Assembly: GCF_002002925.1 (NCBI RefSeq)
Contig: NZ_CP019511.1
Span: 2,356,001-2,420,000 of the forward strand
Length of the DNA stretch: 64,000 nucleotides
Direction of reading: 5' to 3'
Source: Sphingomonas sp. LM7
GTDB taxonomy: Bacteria; Pseudomonadota; Alphaproteobacteria; Sphingomonadales; Sphingomonadaceae
In this document: positions 9,167-17,681 of the stretch, in pieces
Layout: each line of letters starts with the position of its first letter
How positions within the stretch are numbered: the first letter of the stretch is position 1
Program-made: the position numbers and the translations under genes
Notes under the pieces: generated by a model
What the model was told of the DNA's origin: nothing
What the model saw: only the letters and a program-made list of their open reading frames with translations
Databases searched by the model: none

Positions 9167-9973
9167 TCAGCTCGCGGCGGTCTGCACCTTGGCGAGCTTG
9201 TCCTGATTGTCCTGCATCAGGTCATAGGCGCGCTTGTACCAGTCGGTGCCCGGATAATTGGCGCCAAGCACTGCGGCGGCCTTCTGCGCCTCGGTGGGCA
9301 TGCCGAGCGAGAGATAGCTCTCGGTCAGCCGCAGCAGTGCCTCGGGCACGTGGGTGGTCATCTGGTAATTGTCGACCACGGTACGGAAGCGGATCGTCGC
9401 AGCGAGCCATTGGCCGCGGCCCTCGTAGAAGCGGCCGATCTCCATTTCCTTGCCGGCGAGGTGATCGCGGACGAGATCGATCTTGAGGCGCGCATCGGCA
9501 GCGTAGCGGGTGTTGGGGTAGCGGCGCGTCAGCTCGCCGAGCGAATCGAGCGCCTGCTGCGTGATCTTCTGGTCGCGCGTAACATCGGCGACCTGCTCGT
9601 AATAGCTCAGCGCGATCAGATAATAGGCGTAAGGCGCATCGCGGTTGCCCGGATGGACCGCGAGGAAGCGCTGTGCCGAGGCGATCGCCTGCGAATAATC
9701 CTGGTTCAGATAATAGCTGAACGCGCCCATCAGCTGCGCGCGGCGCGCCCATACCGAATAGGGATGTTGGCGCTCGACTTCGTCGAACAGAGCCGCGGCG
9801 AGCTTGTACTGCCGCTGGTCGAGCCGTTCCTTGCCGGCGCTGTAGAGCGTGCCGACGTCGCGCGCGACATAGGGCAGGTCGGAGCGTGGGCCGCTCTTGG
9901 CGCAACCGGCGACCGAAAGGGCCAGTACCGGAACGAGGACGAGCGCGAGCGCGCGGGCATTGGGGATACGCAT
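9167..9973 (-). CDS. bamD: Outer membrane protein assembly factor BamD
   Basis: A 268-residue lipoprotein of the BAM complex that folds beta-barrel proteins into the outer membrane. The lipobox LSVAGC gives the lipidated Cys near residue 24. The mature protein is a series of TPR-like helical repeats (YSAGKERLDQRQYKLAAALF, AQRFLAVHPGN and so on) matching the family length of about 250-270 residues. It precedes recN on the same strand. The upstream 160-bp gap is divergent to manA and should hold both promoters. Confidence 0.94.
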   Translation of the reverse strand: MRIPNARALALVLVPVLALSVAGCAKSGPRSDLPYVARDVGTLYSAGKERLDQRQYKLAAALFDEVERQHPYSVWARRAQLMGAFSYYLNQDYSQAIASAQRFLAVHPGNRDAPYAYYLIALSYYEQVADVTRDQKITQQALDSLGELTRRYPNTRYAADARLKIDLVRDHLAGKEMEIGRFYEGRGQWLAATIRFRTVVDNYQMTTHVPEALLRLTESYLSLGMPTEAQKAAAVLGANYPGTDWYKRAYDLMQDNQDKLAKVQTAAS

Positions 9974-10135
9974 ATCGGGCGGTCTTAGCCGAGCGTGGTG
10001 GCGTCAAACAATCCTTTTCGCGGCGGCTTTGTGGCGCAGGAGATTGCGGCGCCCTTCGGTCACCCCATGCGGGATCGCTTGACGCGATTGGTGCGTTGCA
10101 CAATTCATTGCGCATCCGGACCGGAGAATATCCAA

Positions 10136-10960
10136 GTGACTGCCACGCTCCTCGCCACGCATCGCGTCGAAAAGCCGTGGGGCCGTCACCGGCTCTGGCC
10201 GGGCTTCGCCGATCCGGCGCCCGATCAGGAGCCGGTGGGTGAAGTCTGGTTCCAGACGCCCGGCAACGCCACCCCCGACCTGCTGATCAAATATCTGTTC
10301 ACCAGCGAGAAGCTGTCGGTGCAGGTCCACCCGAACGACGAACAGGCCCATGAACAGGGCTTGCCGCGCGGCAAGGACGAATGCTGGGTGATCCTCGACG
10401 CCGAACCCGATTCGACGATCGCACTCGGCACCAAGCGCCCGGTCGATCGCGAAACGCTGCGCGCCGCCGCGCTGGACGGCTCGATCGAGGATCTGCTCGA
10501 CTGGAAGCCGGTAAAGGCCGGCGACTTCTTCTATTCCGCGTCGGGCACCGTCCATGCGATCGGCGCCGGGATCACCTTGGTCGAGGTTCAGCAGAACAGC
10601 GAGACCACCTACCGGCTCTATGATTACGGCCGCCCGCGCGAACTGCATCTCGAGGAAGGCGTCGCGGTCTCGGACCCCACGCCCTTCGTGCCGCATCCGA
10701 TGCCGGGCAAGGTGGCGGACGATCGTGCGATCCTGGTCGAAGGGCCCAAATTCGTGCTCGAGCGCTGGGAAGGCGGCCATCGCAGCTTCGCGCTGCCCGA
10801 TGGAGTCACCGGCTGGCTGGTGCCGCTGGCGGGCGAAGGCGTGGTCGACGGCGTGGCATTTCGCGCCGGCGAATGCGTGACGCTGACCGGGGCGTGCGAA
10901 CTCCATGCCGAAACCGGCAGCGACCTGTTGTTTGCCTATCCCGGGGATGCCCGGATCTGA
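10136..10960 (+). CDS. manA: Mannose-6-phosphate isomerase, class I (short form)
   Basis: A 274-residue cupin-fold zinc enzyme interconverting mannose-6-phosphate and fructose-6-phosphate, feeding GDP-mannose and polysaccharide synthesis. Zinc-site residues are visible in SVQVHPNDEQAH (Gln63, His65), the downstream Glu region, and SGTVHAIGAGI. The active-site stretch VEVQQNSETTYRLYDYGR is typical of the short Bacillus-type enzyme. I chose the GTG at 10136 because GGAG lies 9 nt upstream and the protein then begins right before the family core; longer in-frame openings upstream lack similarity. It is divergent from bamD and ends monocistronically. Confidence 0.9.
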   Translation: MTATLLATHRVEKPWGRHRLWPGFADPAPDQEPVGEVWFQTPGNATPDLLIKYLFTSEKLSVQVHPNDEQAHEQGLPRGKDECWVILDAEPDSTIALGTKRPVDRETLRAAALDGSIEDLLDWKPVKAGDFFYSASGTVHAIGAGITLVEVQQNSETTYRLYDYGRPRELHLEEGVAVSDPTPFVPHPMPGKVADDRAILVEGPKFVLERWEGGHRSFALPDGVTGWLVPLAGEGVVDGVAFRAGECVTLTGACELHAETGSDLLFAYPGDARI

Positions 10961-11058
10961 ACCTGTCAGCGACGTGAACGCGAGGTAGTTTCGCGTTCAC
11001 GCAACCCCTAGGGGTGACGACACGTTGGGTCTGCAGCTGCAATAAACAGGAGCAGACC

Positions 11059-11637
11059 ATGCGTATTCTTTTTGCCGCGGCGATCGCCGCCGTGGCCATC
11101 CCGGCGGTTCCCGCGATGGCACAAACCCCGCGCCAGGAGTATCGCGAGAACGTCCGCGACGCGCAGCGCGACTGTAACCGCGAACTTCGTCGCGCCGAAA
11201 ATCGCCGCGAATATGACCGCGAAATGCGCGAGTGCCGCCGCGACCTGCAGCAGGCGCAGCGCGAATATCGCAGCGATGCCCGCAATTGGCGCGGCAGCCG
11301 CGAGAGCCGCGATTGGCGCCAGTATCGCAACTACGACTATAATCGCCTCCCGCGCGGCGAGAGCGCCTATTATGCCGATCAATATTATCGCGACGGCCGC
11401 AATTATCAGGAGCGCCGCCTGAGCCGCAACGACCGCGTCTATCGCGGCAATGACGGCCGCTATTATTGCCGCCGCAACGACGGCACGACCGGCCTAATCG
11501 TCGGCGGCGTCGCCGGTGGCCTCCTCGGCAACACGCTGTCGAACGGCCGCAACGCCACCCTCGGCACGCTGCTCGGTGCAGCGGCAGGTGCGGCGCTGGG
11601 TTCGTCGGTCGACCGCGGCAACGTGCGCTGCCGCTAA
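11059..11637 (+). CDS. Glycine-zipper 2TM surface protein
   Basis: A 192-residue exported protein. The signal peptide is cleaved after PAMA near residue 22. The long middle is strikingly rich in Arg, Tyr, Asn and Glu, with repeated REYR/RDxR units (about residues 25-130). The C-terminal 45 residues are a glycine zipper (GGVAGGLLGNTL, TLLGAAAGAALGSS) like that of rickettsial 17-kDa antigen-type proteins that insert in the outer membrane. The ATG at 11059 has AGGAG 6 nt upstream; a longer GTG start at 11014 would spoil the signal peptide. It is followed by a strong terminator. The role may be envelope integrity, by analogy only. Confidence 0.82.
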   Translation: MRILFAAAIAAVAIPAVPAMAQTPRQEYRENVRDAQRDCNRELRRAENRREYDREMRECRRDLQQAQREYRSDARNWRGSRESRDWRQYRNYDYNRLPRGESAYYADQYYRDGRNYQERRLSRNDRVYRGNDGRYYCRRNDGTTGLIVGGVAGGLLGNTLSNGRNATLGTLLGAAAGAALGSSVDRGNVRCR

Positions 11638-11661
11638 CAGCTCTGCCACGCAGGCGAGAGA

Positions 11662-11694
11662 GGCCCGGCGCACAAGCGCCGGGCCTTTTCTTTT
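11662..11694 (+). terminator. Factor-independent terminator
   Basis: A perfect 10-bp stem, GGCCCGGCGC with GCGCCGGGCC, encloses an ACAA tetraloop and is followed by TTTTCTTTT. It lies 25 bp after the glycine-zipper gene and should end its transcript. Confidence 0.9.
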
Positions 11695-11744
11695 GACTGC
11701 ACGGCGTGGGCGGAGGATCTGCACGGTCCAAATCAGGAGCGCCA

Positions 11745-12515
11745 ATGCCCGGCCTTTTCGTCGCAATGCTGCTGTTTCCGCAAACCGCGAGCGCCGCGGC
11801 CGTGCATCCTGCGCCCGATCGGATGCTGTCCCTCGTGCCGCGCGGCAGCGAGGGCGCGGAATATTGCAGCGAGGATCGGCGCTGGTGCGTATCGCTCTCC
11901 GAGGCGCAGGACGCGGAAGCGCCGGTCCTGCCGGTCGTCCGCACCGGCGACCCGGCCCCACCGATGCCGCATGCGCGGTCGGAGGCCTATTCGAACGAGA
12001 CCTACGCCGTCTGGCCCAGGCTGATCCTTCTGAAGGACGGCGGCTTTCTGGCGGGTGTCGAAACCCGGACGAGCACCGCCTATTCGGGCGGCGGCGGCAG
12101 CGCCACCGAGTTGCAGCTGTTTCGCCTTGCCCTGGACGGGCAAGCTCCCAAGCCGGTGCTGCAGGTGCCGGTCGGCGCCTCGCTGCTGATCCGGGCCTGT
12201 TTCAGCGAGCGCGACATGCGCTATCGCCGCGGTGCCTGTCATGACGAATACAGCTTTTCCGCGAGCCTCACGCTAGCGGGCGAAACCACAGGCAGCCTGC
12301 CGGCGCTGGCCTATTCCACTGAAGCACGTGCCTTCCCGCGCGGGGTTTCGCGGACGGAAGATTCGACTGCGAAACCGCGGCTGAAGAAATCCGACCTCGT
12401 CCACGAACGCGACCCGGAATGCAGCTTCGCGCGCCGGTTTCGCTTCGACGCCGCAGCGGGCGCCTATCGGCCCGATGCGCCACTTCCGGAATGCTCGGCC
12501 TATACGATACCGTAG
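11745..12515 (+). CDS. Hypothetical secreted protein
   Basis: A 256-residue protein with a short signal peptide (PGLFVAMLLFPQTASA, cleavage near residue 18). The mature part has several cysteines (YCSEDRRWCVSL, RACFSERD, RGACHDEYSF, PECSFARRF, PECSAY), suggesting disulphides in the periplasm. The ATG at 11745 is supported by AGGAG 5 nt upstream. I do not recognise the family. The gene lies alone after a terminator and is convergent with the next small membrane protein gene. Confidence 0.75.
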   Translation: MPGLFVAMLLFPQTASAAAVHPAPDRMLSLVPRGSEGAEYCSEDRRWCVSLSEAQDAEAPVLPVVRTGDPAPPMPHARSEAYSNETYAVWPRLILLKDGGFLAGVETRTSTAYSGGGGSATELQLFRLALDGQAPKPVLQVPVGASLLIRACFSERDMRYRRGACHDEYSFSASLTLAGETTGSLPALAYSTEARAFPRGVSRTEDSTAKPRLKKSDLVHERDPECSFARRFRFDAAAGAYRPDAPLPECSAYTIP

Positions 12516-12545
12516 CGCCTGCGCGCGCGGCCGCAGGGCGATGCG

Positions 12546-12773
12546 CTAGATCAGCCCGCCGGTCAGGAAGAGGCGCAAGCCGCTGATCGCCATCACGATC
12601 AGGTTGAGGTTGCGCCCGCTATTGCTGCGCGACAGCATCCCGATCACCGCGCCGACCAGCGCGATCGGGAAGGCGATCCAGTTCAGCAGCGGGATGAACG
12701 GGAACGGGATCACGCCCACCAACGCGAAGAGCATCGCGAACAGGCCAATCAGGATCGAGACGATATTGAGCAT
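12546..12773 (-). CDS. Small two-helix membrane protein, hypothetical
   Basis: A 75-residue very hydrophobic protein. Two or three transmembrane segments are visible (about residues 3-22, 28-46 and 55-73), the first two separated by a Pro/Phe-rich turn (PFPFIPLLNW), with one polar NSGRN stretch near residue 51. Charge distribution and length suit a small inner-membrane protein. The function is unknown. It is convergent with the preceding secreted-protein gene, 30 bp apart. Confidence 0.65.
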   Translation of the reverse strand: MLNIVSILIGLFAMLFALVGVIPFPFIPLLNWIAFPIALVGAVIGMLSRSNSGRNLNLIVMAISGLRLFLTGGLI

Positions 12774-12894
12774 CGCGGCAACATGGAGATTGCCAAGTGT
12801 GTTGGCAAGCTAAAGCGCATCACTCGCGCACTTCCCAACGCTTCCTTAACCTCGTCGCGCGCAGGGTGACGATGCCCAAAGGAGCGTCTTTCGC

Positions 12895-13635
12895 ATGGCC
12901 CGCACACTCGGTTTCTTCCTGTTCGTCTTCCTGCCGCTGGCGCTTGCCGGCTGCGGCGGCGCGGGCCCGGCGAACAACATGATCAGCGACGCCGAGCTCG
13001 GCAACGCCGCCGATCCGGCGCTGACCGGCGCGCTGCAGGACCAGATCATGGTCGATCCGCAGCTTGGCCGTCAGGCGAACGGCGACGCGATCCGCCCGCC
13101 CAACGCCCCCTATTCGGGCGGCGTGCCGAGCGACGCCGTCGCCACCAACGGCAGCAAGGTCGATACCGCGGGCATGCTGAAGGCTCCTGCCCCGGTCGCG
13201 GCGGGCAAGGACTGCCCGCAGTGCCGGGCCGCGCGCGATTCCGTGACGCTGGGCGGCATTGCGGCGCGCCAGCCCAATGCGGGCATCAAGGGCTGCGCAG
13301 GCGCGCTCCAATATTCGGCAGGCTGGGCACAGCGGCTCCCCGCCGACCTGCCGCTCTATCCGCAGGCCCGGGTGATCGAGGCCGCCGGCGCGCAGGGCGG
13401 CAAATGCGCGCTGCGCGTCGTCAGCTTCTCGGCCGGCCAGCCGCTGGAGGCACTGCTCGACTGGTATTACACCAAGGCGGTCCGCGCCGGGTACAGCGCC
13501 GAGCACCAGCTTGACGGCGCCCAGCATATCCTCGGCGGCACCCGCGGCCGCGACGACGGCGCCTATGTGCTGTTCCTCACCGCCCGCAGGGACGGCGGCA
13601 CCGACGTCGATCTGGTCGCCAACAACGGCAGCTGA
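12895..13635 (+). CDS. Hypothetical lipoprotein
   Basis: A 246-residue lipoprotein: hydrophobic signal followed by lipobox LALAGC, with the acylated Cys near residue 20 and Gly-Gly after it, consistent with outer-membrane sorting. The middle contains a CPQC motif (KDCPQCRAARD), and the C-terminal 100 residues form a compact domain (LPADLPLYPQARVIEAAG, LDWYYTKAVRAGYSAEHQ, YVLFLTARRDGGTDVDLV). It is not a family I can name. It begins the run that continues into crcB, but a 59-bp gap leaves cotranscription open. Confidence 0.78.
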   Translation: MARTLGFFLFVFLPLALAGCGGAGPANNMISDAELGNAADPALTGALQDQIMVDPQLGRQANGDAIRPPNAPYSGGVPSDAVATNGSKVDTAGMLKAPAPVAAGKDCPQCRAARDSVTLGGIAARQPNAGIKGCAGALQYSAGWAQRLPADLPLYPQARVIEAAGAQGGKCALRVVSFSAGQPLEALLDWYYTKAVRAGYSAEHQLDGAQHILGGTRGRDDGAYVLFLTARRDGGTDVDLVANNGS

Positions 13636-13694
13636 GCGCGGCTGCCACGAACAGCGCGGTTCCCCTCGCGGGCATTCCGCGCTACCGGCTTCCG

Positions 13695-14072
13695 ATGCCT
13701 TCCCTTTTTCTAGTCATGCTCGGCGGCGCATTCGGTGCCGGCGCGCGGCACCTTGTCGGCCGCGCGACGCTCGCCCTGTTCGGACCGAACTTCCCCTGGG
13801 GCACGCTGGCCGTGAACCTGATCGGCGGGCTCGCCATGGGCGTGCTTGCCGGCGGGCTGGTGCGGCTGGGTGAGAGCGGCGAGCAATGGCGGCTGCTGCT
13901 CGGCGTCGGCGTGCTCGGCGGGTTCACGACCTTCTCGGCCTTTTCGCTCGACGTGATGACCATGATCGAGCGCGGCGACTGGGGCATGGGGCTGGGCTAT
14001 GTGCTCGCCTCGGTAATCGGCTCGGTGGCGGCGCTCGCGATCGGCCTCGGCATCGCAAGGGCAGCAGCATGA
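13695..14072 (+). CDS. crcB: Fluoride exporter CrcB/FluC
   Basis: A 125-residue four-helix membrane protein that dimerises into a dual-topology fluoride channel. Family motifs are all present: GGAFGAGARH near residue 10, GTLAVNLIGG with the pore Asn, and GGFTTFSAFSLD with the central phenylalanine and sodium-site region. Length is normal. Its stop overlaps the next start (ATGA), so it is coupled to the pseudouridine synthase gene. I looked for a crcB fluoride riboswitch upstream and saw none that I could support. Confidence 0.93.
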   Translation: MPSLFLVMLGGAFGAGARHLVGRATLALFGPNFPWGTLAVNLIGGLAMGVLAGGLVRLGESGEQWRLLLGVGVLGGFTTFSAFSLDVMTMIERGDWGMGLGYVLASVIGSVAALAIGLGIARAAA

Positions 14073-15187
14073 GCACCGACGTCCGCCAGTTCATCGTCGT
14101 CGCGGATGACGACGGCATCCGGCTCGATCGCTGGTTCAAGCGGCATCTGCCCGACACCAGCTTCAACATCGTCTCGCGCTGGGCCCGCACCGGGCAGCTG
14201 CGCGTCGACGGTGCGCGCGCCGATCCGAGCGATCGCATCGCCACAGGCCAGACGATCCGCGTGCCCCCGGCCGAGCCGGTCAAGGCCAGCGTCGCCAAGC
14301 CCAAGTCCGACCGTCCGCCGCTCAGCGACGAGCAAACCGCCTTCGCCCGCGAAATGGTCATCCACCAGGATGCCCAGGCGATCGTGCTCAACAAGCCCCC
14401 CGGCCTCGCCACGCAGGGCGGCACCAAGACCTTCGAGCATGTCGACGGCCTGCTCGACGCGCTCCAGTTCGAAGCCGAGGGTCGCCCCAAGCTGGTCCAC
14501 CGCCTCGACAAGGATACGAGCGGCGCACTGCTCCTCGCGCGCACCAGCCGCGCCGCCGCCTTCTTCTCCAAGCACTTCTCCGGCCGCAGCGCCAAGAAGC
14601 TCTATTGGGCGCTGGTGATGGGCGTGCCCGAGATCGAGGACGGCCTCATCGAGCTCCCGATCGGCAAGCAGCCGGGCACCGGCGGCGAGAAGATGCAGGT
14701 CGACATGAAGGAAGGCGCGCCCAGCCGCACGCGCTATCGCGTGATCGAGATGGCGGGCAATCGCGCCGCCTGGGTCGAGCTCCAGCCGCTCACCGGGCGC
14801 ACCCACCAGCTGCGCGTCCATATGGCGGCGATCGGTCATCCGATCGTCGGCGACGGCAAATACGGGCTGCAGGAAGCTTTCCTCACCGGCGGCATCTCGC
14901 GAAAGATGCACCTCCACGCACGGCGCATCCGCATCGATCATCCCGACGAGGGCAAGATCGACGTCACCGCCGAGCTGCCCGATCATTTCGCCGAATCGAT
15001 GAAGACGCTCGGCTTCGACTTGTCGCTGGGCAACACCGACGCGCTCGACGACCGTCCGCCGATGAGCCGCGATCAGAAGAAGGCGCTGGGGCGCGCCCAT
15101 GCCAAGTCGGTGCGCAAGGAGCGCCGCGGCGAACGGCGCGGCCGCGGCGAGGAGAAGCCAAAGCCGAAGCCGAAGCCGAAGAAGTGA
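14069..15187 (+). CDS. RluA-family pseudouridine synthase (RluC-like)
   Basis: A 372-residue RNA-modifying enzyme that converts uridines to pseudouridine, probably in 23S rRNA. An S4 RNA-binding domain covers about residues 15-75. The catalytic domain follows, with the signature HRLDKDTSGALLL carrying the catalytic Asp near residue 152 and the TGRTHQLRVH motif. The last 35 residues are a basic tail ending in alternating Lys-Pro, longer than usual. The ATG at 14069 overlaps the crcB stop by 4 bp, and the 3' end overlaps the HAD gene by 4 bp. RluC is the nearest assignment, but RluD or RluA specificity cannot be excluded. Confidence 0.88.
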   Translation: MSTDVRQFIVVADDDGIRLDRWFKRHLPDTSFNIVSRWARTGQLRVDGARADPSDRIATGQTIRVPPAEPVKASVAKPKSDRPPLSDEQTAFAREMVIHQDAQAIVLNKPPGLATQGGTKTFEHVDGLLDALQFEAEGRPKLVHRLDKDTSGALLLARTSRAAAFFSKHFSGRSAKKLYWALVMGVPEIEDGLIELPIGKQPGTGGEKMQVDMKEGAPSRTRYRVIEMAGNRAAWVELQPLTGRTHQLRVHMAAIGHPIVGDGKYGLQEAFLTGGISRKMHLHARRIRIDHPDEGKIDVTAELPDHFAESMKTLGFDLSLGNTDALDDRPPMSRDQKKALGRAHAKSVRKERRGERRGRGEEKPKPKPKPKK

Positions 15188-15855
15188 CGGCGGCCCCCAA
15201 CCGCCTCGCGCTGTTCGACTGCGACGGCACGCTAGTCGACAGCCAGGCCAATATCTGCCGCGCGATGGAGGACTGCTTCGCCACCGCCCGGCTCGATCCG
15301 CCGCCGCGCGAAGCCATCCGGCGGATCGTCGGGCTCAGCCTCGTCCCGGCGATCGCCCAGCTGCTGCCCCAGGGCGAGGCGCGTCAGCACGAACTGCTTG
15401 CCGAGGATTACAAGCGCGCCTTCCACGCGATGCGCTCGAACGGCGCCCTCGATCCCGAACCGCTGTTCGACGGCGTCGCCGACGCGATCGAGACGCTCGA
15501 CGCCAATGGCTGGCTGCTCGGCGTCGCCACCGGCAAGTCCGATCGCGGGCTCGGCCTCATCCTGGCGCATCACGGGCTGGCACACCGCTTCGTCACGCTC
15601 CAGACCGCCGACCGCCACCCCTCCAAGCCGCACCCCTCGATGATCGAGACCGCGATGGCCGAGGCCGGCGCGTCGCCCGAGACCACTGCGATGATCGGCG
15701 ACACCAGCTTCGACATGGCGATGGCACGCGCGGCGGGCACGCATGCAGTAGGTGTTGCATGGGGATACCACACCATGCATGAACTGCGCGAAGCGGGCGC
15801 GGGCCATGTCGTGGAGAATGCCGCCGCGCTGCCCGCGCATCTGGAGGCCCTATGA
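15184..15855 (+). CDS. HAD-IA family hydrolase
   Basis: A 223-residue haloacid-dehalogenase-type phosphatase. Motif I is FDCDGTLVDS near residue 12 with both catalytic aspartates, motif II is the Thr in GVATGKSDRG, a Lys follows in SKPHPSM, and motif IV is MIGDTSFDMAMA. The cap domain lies between residues 20 and 80. The pattern resembles phosphoglycolate-phosphatase-like proteins, but the substrate is not certain. The GTG at 15184 overlaps the previous stop (GTGA), and the stop overlaps the next ATG, so it belongs to the crcB chain. Confidence 0.88.
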   Translation: MTAAPNRLALFDCDGTLVDSQANICRAMEDCFATARLDPPPREAIRRIVGLSLVPAIAQLLPQGEARQHELLAEDYKRAFHAMRSNGALDPEPLFDGVADAIETLDANGWLLGVATGKSDRGLGLILAHHGLAHRFVTLQTADRHPSKPHPSMIETAMAEAGASPETTAMIGDTSFDMAMARAAGTHAVGVAWGYHTMHELREAGAGHVVENAAALPAHLEAL

Positions 15856-16073
15856 CCGACGCCGACCGCCTCGCGCAGAAGCGCTATTACCTGATCGTCG
15901 GCGTCAACCTGCTCGCCACTGCGGGCGCGGTGCTCGGGCTGCTCGTCGCCGGGCGCTCGAACAGCTGGGCAGGCAGCGTGCTGGGCGGCGCGATCCTTCT
16001 GTCCGCCTTGTACGTTATGGCGGTCGTGCCGCGCAGCCTCGCGCGGCGCTGGCGGACACCGGAGCAGCCGTGA
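15852..16073 (+). CDS. Small inner-membrane protein, hypothetical
   Basis: A 73-residue protein with two transmembrane helices (about residues 12-32 and 40-60), a charged N-terminus (TDADRLAQKRYY) and a basic C-terminus (RSLARRWRTPEQP). It sits between the HAD hydrolase and the ATP12-like gene with 4-bp overlaps on both sides, so it is translated as part of that operon. No family is recognised; in this position it may relate to membrane ATP synthase biogenesis only by association. Confidence 0.75.
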   Translation: MTDADRLAQKRYYLIVGVNLLATAGAVLGLLVAGRSNSWAGSVLGGAILLSALYVMAVVPRSLARRWRTPEQP

Positions 16074-16750
16074 GACGATTCTGGAAGCAGGTTACGGTCG
16101 AGCCCGGCAATGGCCTGGCGCTGGACGGCAAGCCGGTGCGGACGCCGGGCCGCGTCCCGCTCGAAGTGCCGACCCGCGCGCTTGCCGAAGCGATCGCGCA
16201 GGAATGGCGCGGGATCGGCGATACGCTCGATCCGCGGACGATGCCGCTCACCGGGCTCGCCAATGCCGCGATCGACCGCGTCGCCCCCGATCCCGCGCGC
16301 TTCGCCGCCGGCCTCGCCGCATACGGCGAAAGCGACCTCCTCTATTACCGCGCCGCGGAGCCCGCCGCCCTGGTCGACCGCCAGGCCGCGATCTGGGACC
16401 CGCTGCTCGATTGGGCGCGGGGGCGCTACGACATTCATTTCGAGCTGGCGACCGGCGTGATGCATGTCCCCCAGCCCGAAGCGACCGTCGTCCAGCTCGC
16501 CGACGCCATCACCGCGCTCGACGCGTTCCGCCTGGCCGCCCTCTCCCCGATCGTGACGATCAGCGGCTCGCTGGTCGCCGCGCTCGCGCTTGCCGAGGAC
16601 GCCGCCACCCCCGAAGCCATCTGGCAGGCCGCCCATGTCGACGAGGACTGGCAGGCCGAGCAATGGGGCGAGGACGTGCTGGCAACCCAGGCGCGCGAGG
16701 CGCGGCGGAGGGATTTTGACGCGGGGGTGCGGTTTCTGGGGCTGGTTTAG
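16070..16750 (+). CDS. ATP12 family chaperone
   Basis: A 226-residue homologue of mitochondrial ATP12, the assembly chaperone that binds the F1 alpha subunit of ATP synthase. Visible family features are the N-terminal FWKQVTVEP, the TPGRVPLEVPTRALAEAIAQEW stretch split across residues 25-45, the MPLTGLANAAIDR motif near residue 60, and the DLLYYRA and WDPLLDW regions. The GTG start at 16070 overlaps the previous gene by 4 bp. It ends the crcB-to-ATP12 chain. Such chaperones are typical of alphaproteobacteria. Confidence 0.9.
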   Translation: MRRFWKQVTVEPGNGLALDGKPVRTPGRVPLEVPTRALAEAIAQEWRGIGDTLDPRTMPLTGLANAAIDRVAPDPARFAAGLAAYGESDLLYYRAAEPAALVDRQAAIWDPLLDWARGRYDIHFELATGVMHVPQPEATVVQLADAITALDAFRLAALSPIVTISGSLVAALALAEDAATPEAIWQAAHVDEDWQAEQWGEDVLATQAREARRRDFDAGVRFLGLV

Positions 16751-16895
16751 GGTACGGTGAATTAGAAGTCCGCGAGTGTCTGGACTATCGGCCATTCGCC
16801 TCCTGCAAAATAGCGATAACCTCGTTCAGCCTAGATGCATTCAGCCTACTCGCCCAGCGTTGCAAACACGGAACAAATCATCGTATTCGTTTGCC

Positions 16896-17681
16896 GTGAT
16901 TTCGAGGCTGATCCCAACCGAATTCGTCCGACGCATGGGAAATGGCAGGACCAGACCAGCCCTCCTGATATGCGAAAATGGCAACCCTTCTGTAGAAGTC
17001 GTGGCGAAGCTAGCCGCCGGCTGTGATCAGGGCGTGACGTCTCTCTCCATGGAAGTCGTCTCCGCGCTTCTTGCCGGTGACCTAGGGATCCCGATCCCAG
17101 AGCCTTTCCTCCTTCAACTCGACCCCGATTTCATCGACATTATTCCCAATGCGGAATGGGCAGGCCTTGCACGTACTGGCTGCGGGGTCGCGTTCGGCTC
17201 GCGGCTCCTTCCCTCGGCTTATTCTGCTTGGATATCGGGTACGGTGCCTGTTGGGAAAATGACGGCTACCGCCGCAGGCATACTCCTTTTCGACGCCGTG
17301 ATCGAGAATCCTGATCGGCGCGCCGCTAACCCTAACTGCTTAGTGCGCGGCGAGGAGATCCGGATATTCGATCACGAGTTGGCCTTTCCGCCGATGCTAA
17401 TTGGAGTTCCGAGGCCGTGGATACTGGGTGCACTCAACTTCATGGAGCAGCCCGGGCAGCATATCTTTCGTGATGCGTTGAAGGGACGTGAGGTCGACTG
17501 GAATCCGATCCTTGCAAGCTGGCAGGGGCTGTCCAACGCGCAATTCGACGACTATGAGGCCGTTCTTCCTCCCGAATGGGAGGCTGCGCGAGGAGCGTTT
17601 CGCGCAGCTATCGACAAAATTAAAGCTGTGCGTGAGAATATCGAGGGATGCGTGGCGGAGGTGCGAAGAGTACTATCGTGA
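16896..17681 (+). CDS. HipA-like kinase (HipA_2 family)
   Basis: A 261-residue stand-alone kinase core of the HipA_2 (HipA-like) family. From the chosen start, ATP-binding Lys38 (VVAKLA) and Glu53 (MEVV) are followed by the catalytic loop NPDRRAANPN (Asp140, Asn145) and the DFG-like Asp159 in RIFDHELAF. The usual HipB antitoxin is absent; a DUF3037 gene overlaps the stop by 4 bp instead. The start is uncertain: the GTG at 16896 begins at the family N-terminus (ISRLIPTEFVRRM), while an in-frame GTG at 16776 adds 40 residues without similarity. Base composition is visibly lower in G+C than the flanks, suggesting horizontal transfer. Whether it phosphorylates a protein and is toxic is unknown. 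Confidence 0.8.
   Translation: MISRLIPTEFVRRMGNGRTRPALLICENGNPSVEVVAKLAAGCDQGVTSLSMEVVSALLAGDLGIPIPEPFLLQLDPDFIDIIPNAEWAGLARTGCGVAFGSRLLPSAYSAWISGTVPVGKMTATAAGILLFDAVIENPDRRAANPNCLVRGEEIRIFDHELAFPPMLIGVPRPWILGALNFMEQPGQHIFRDALKGREVDWNPILASWQGLSNAQFDDYEAVLPPEWEAARGAFRAAIDKIKAVRENIEGCVAEVRRVLS

Noticed and set aside
11140..11480. Repetitive CGCGA/TATCGC-rich stretch resembling a repeat array
   Set aside because: It is the coding sequence for the Arg/Tyr-rich part of the glycine-zipper protein; units are irregular and in frame, with no spacer structure of a CRISPR array.
13636..13694. crcB fluoride riboswitch
   Set aside because: The gap is short and lacks the conserved riboswitch core; no supportable pairing was found.
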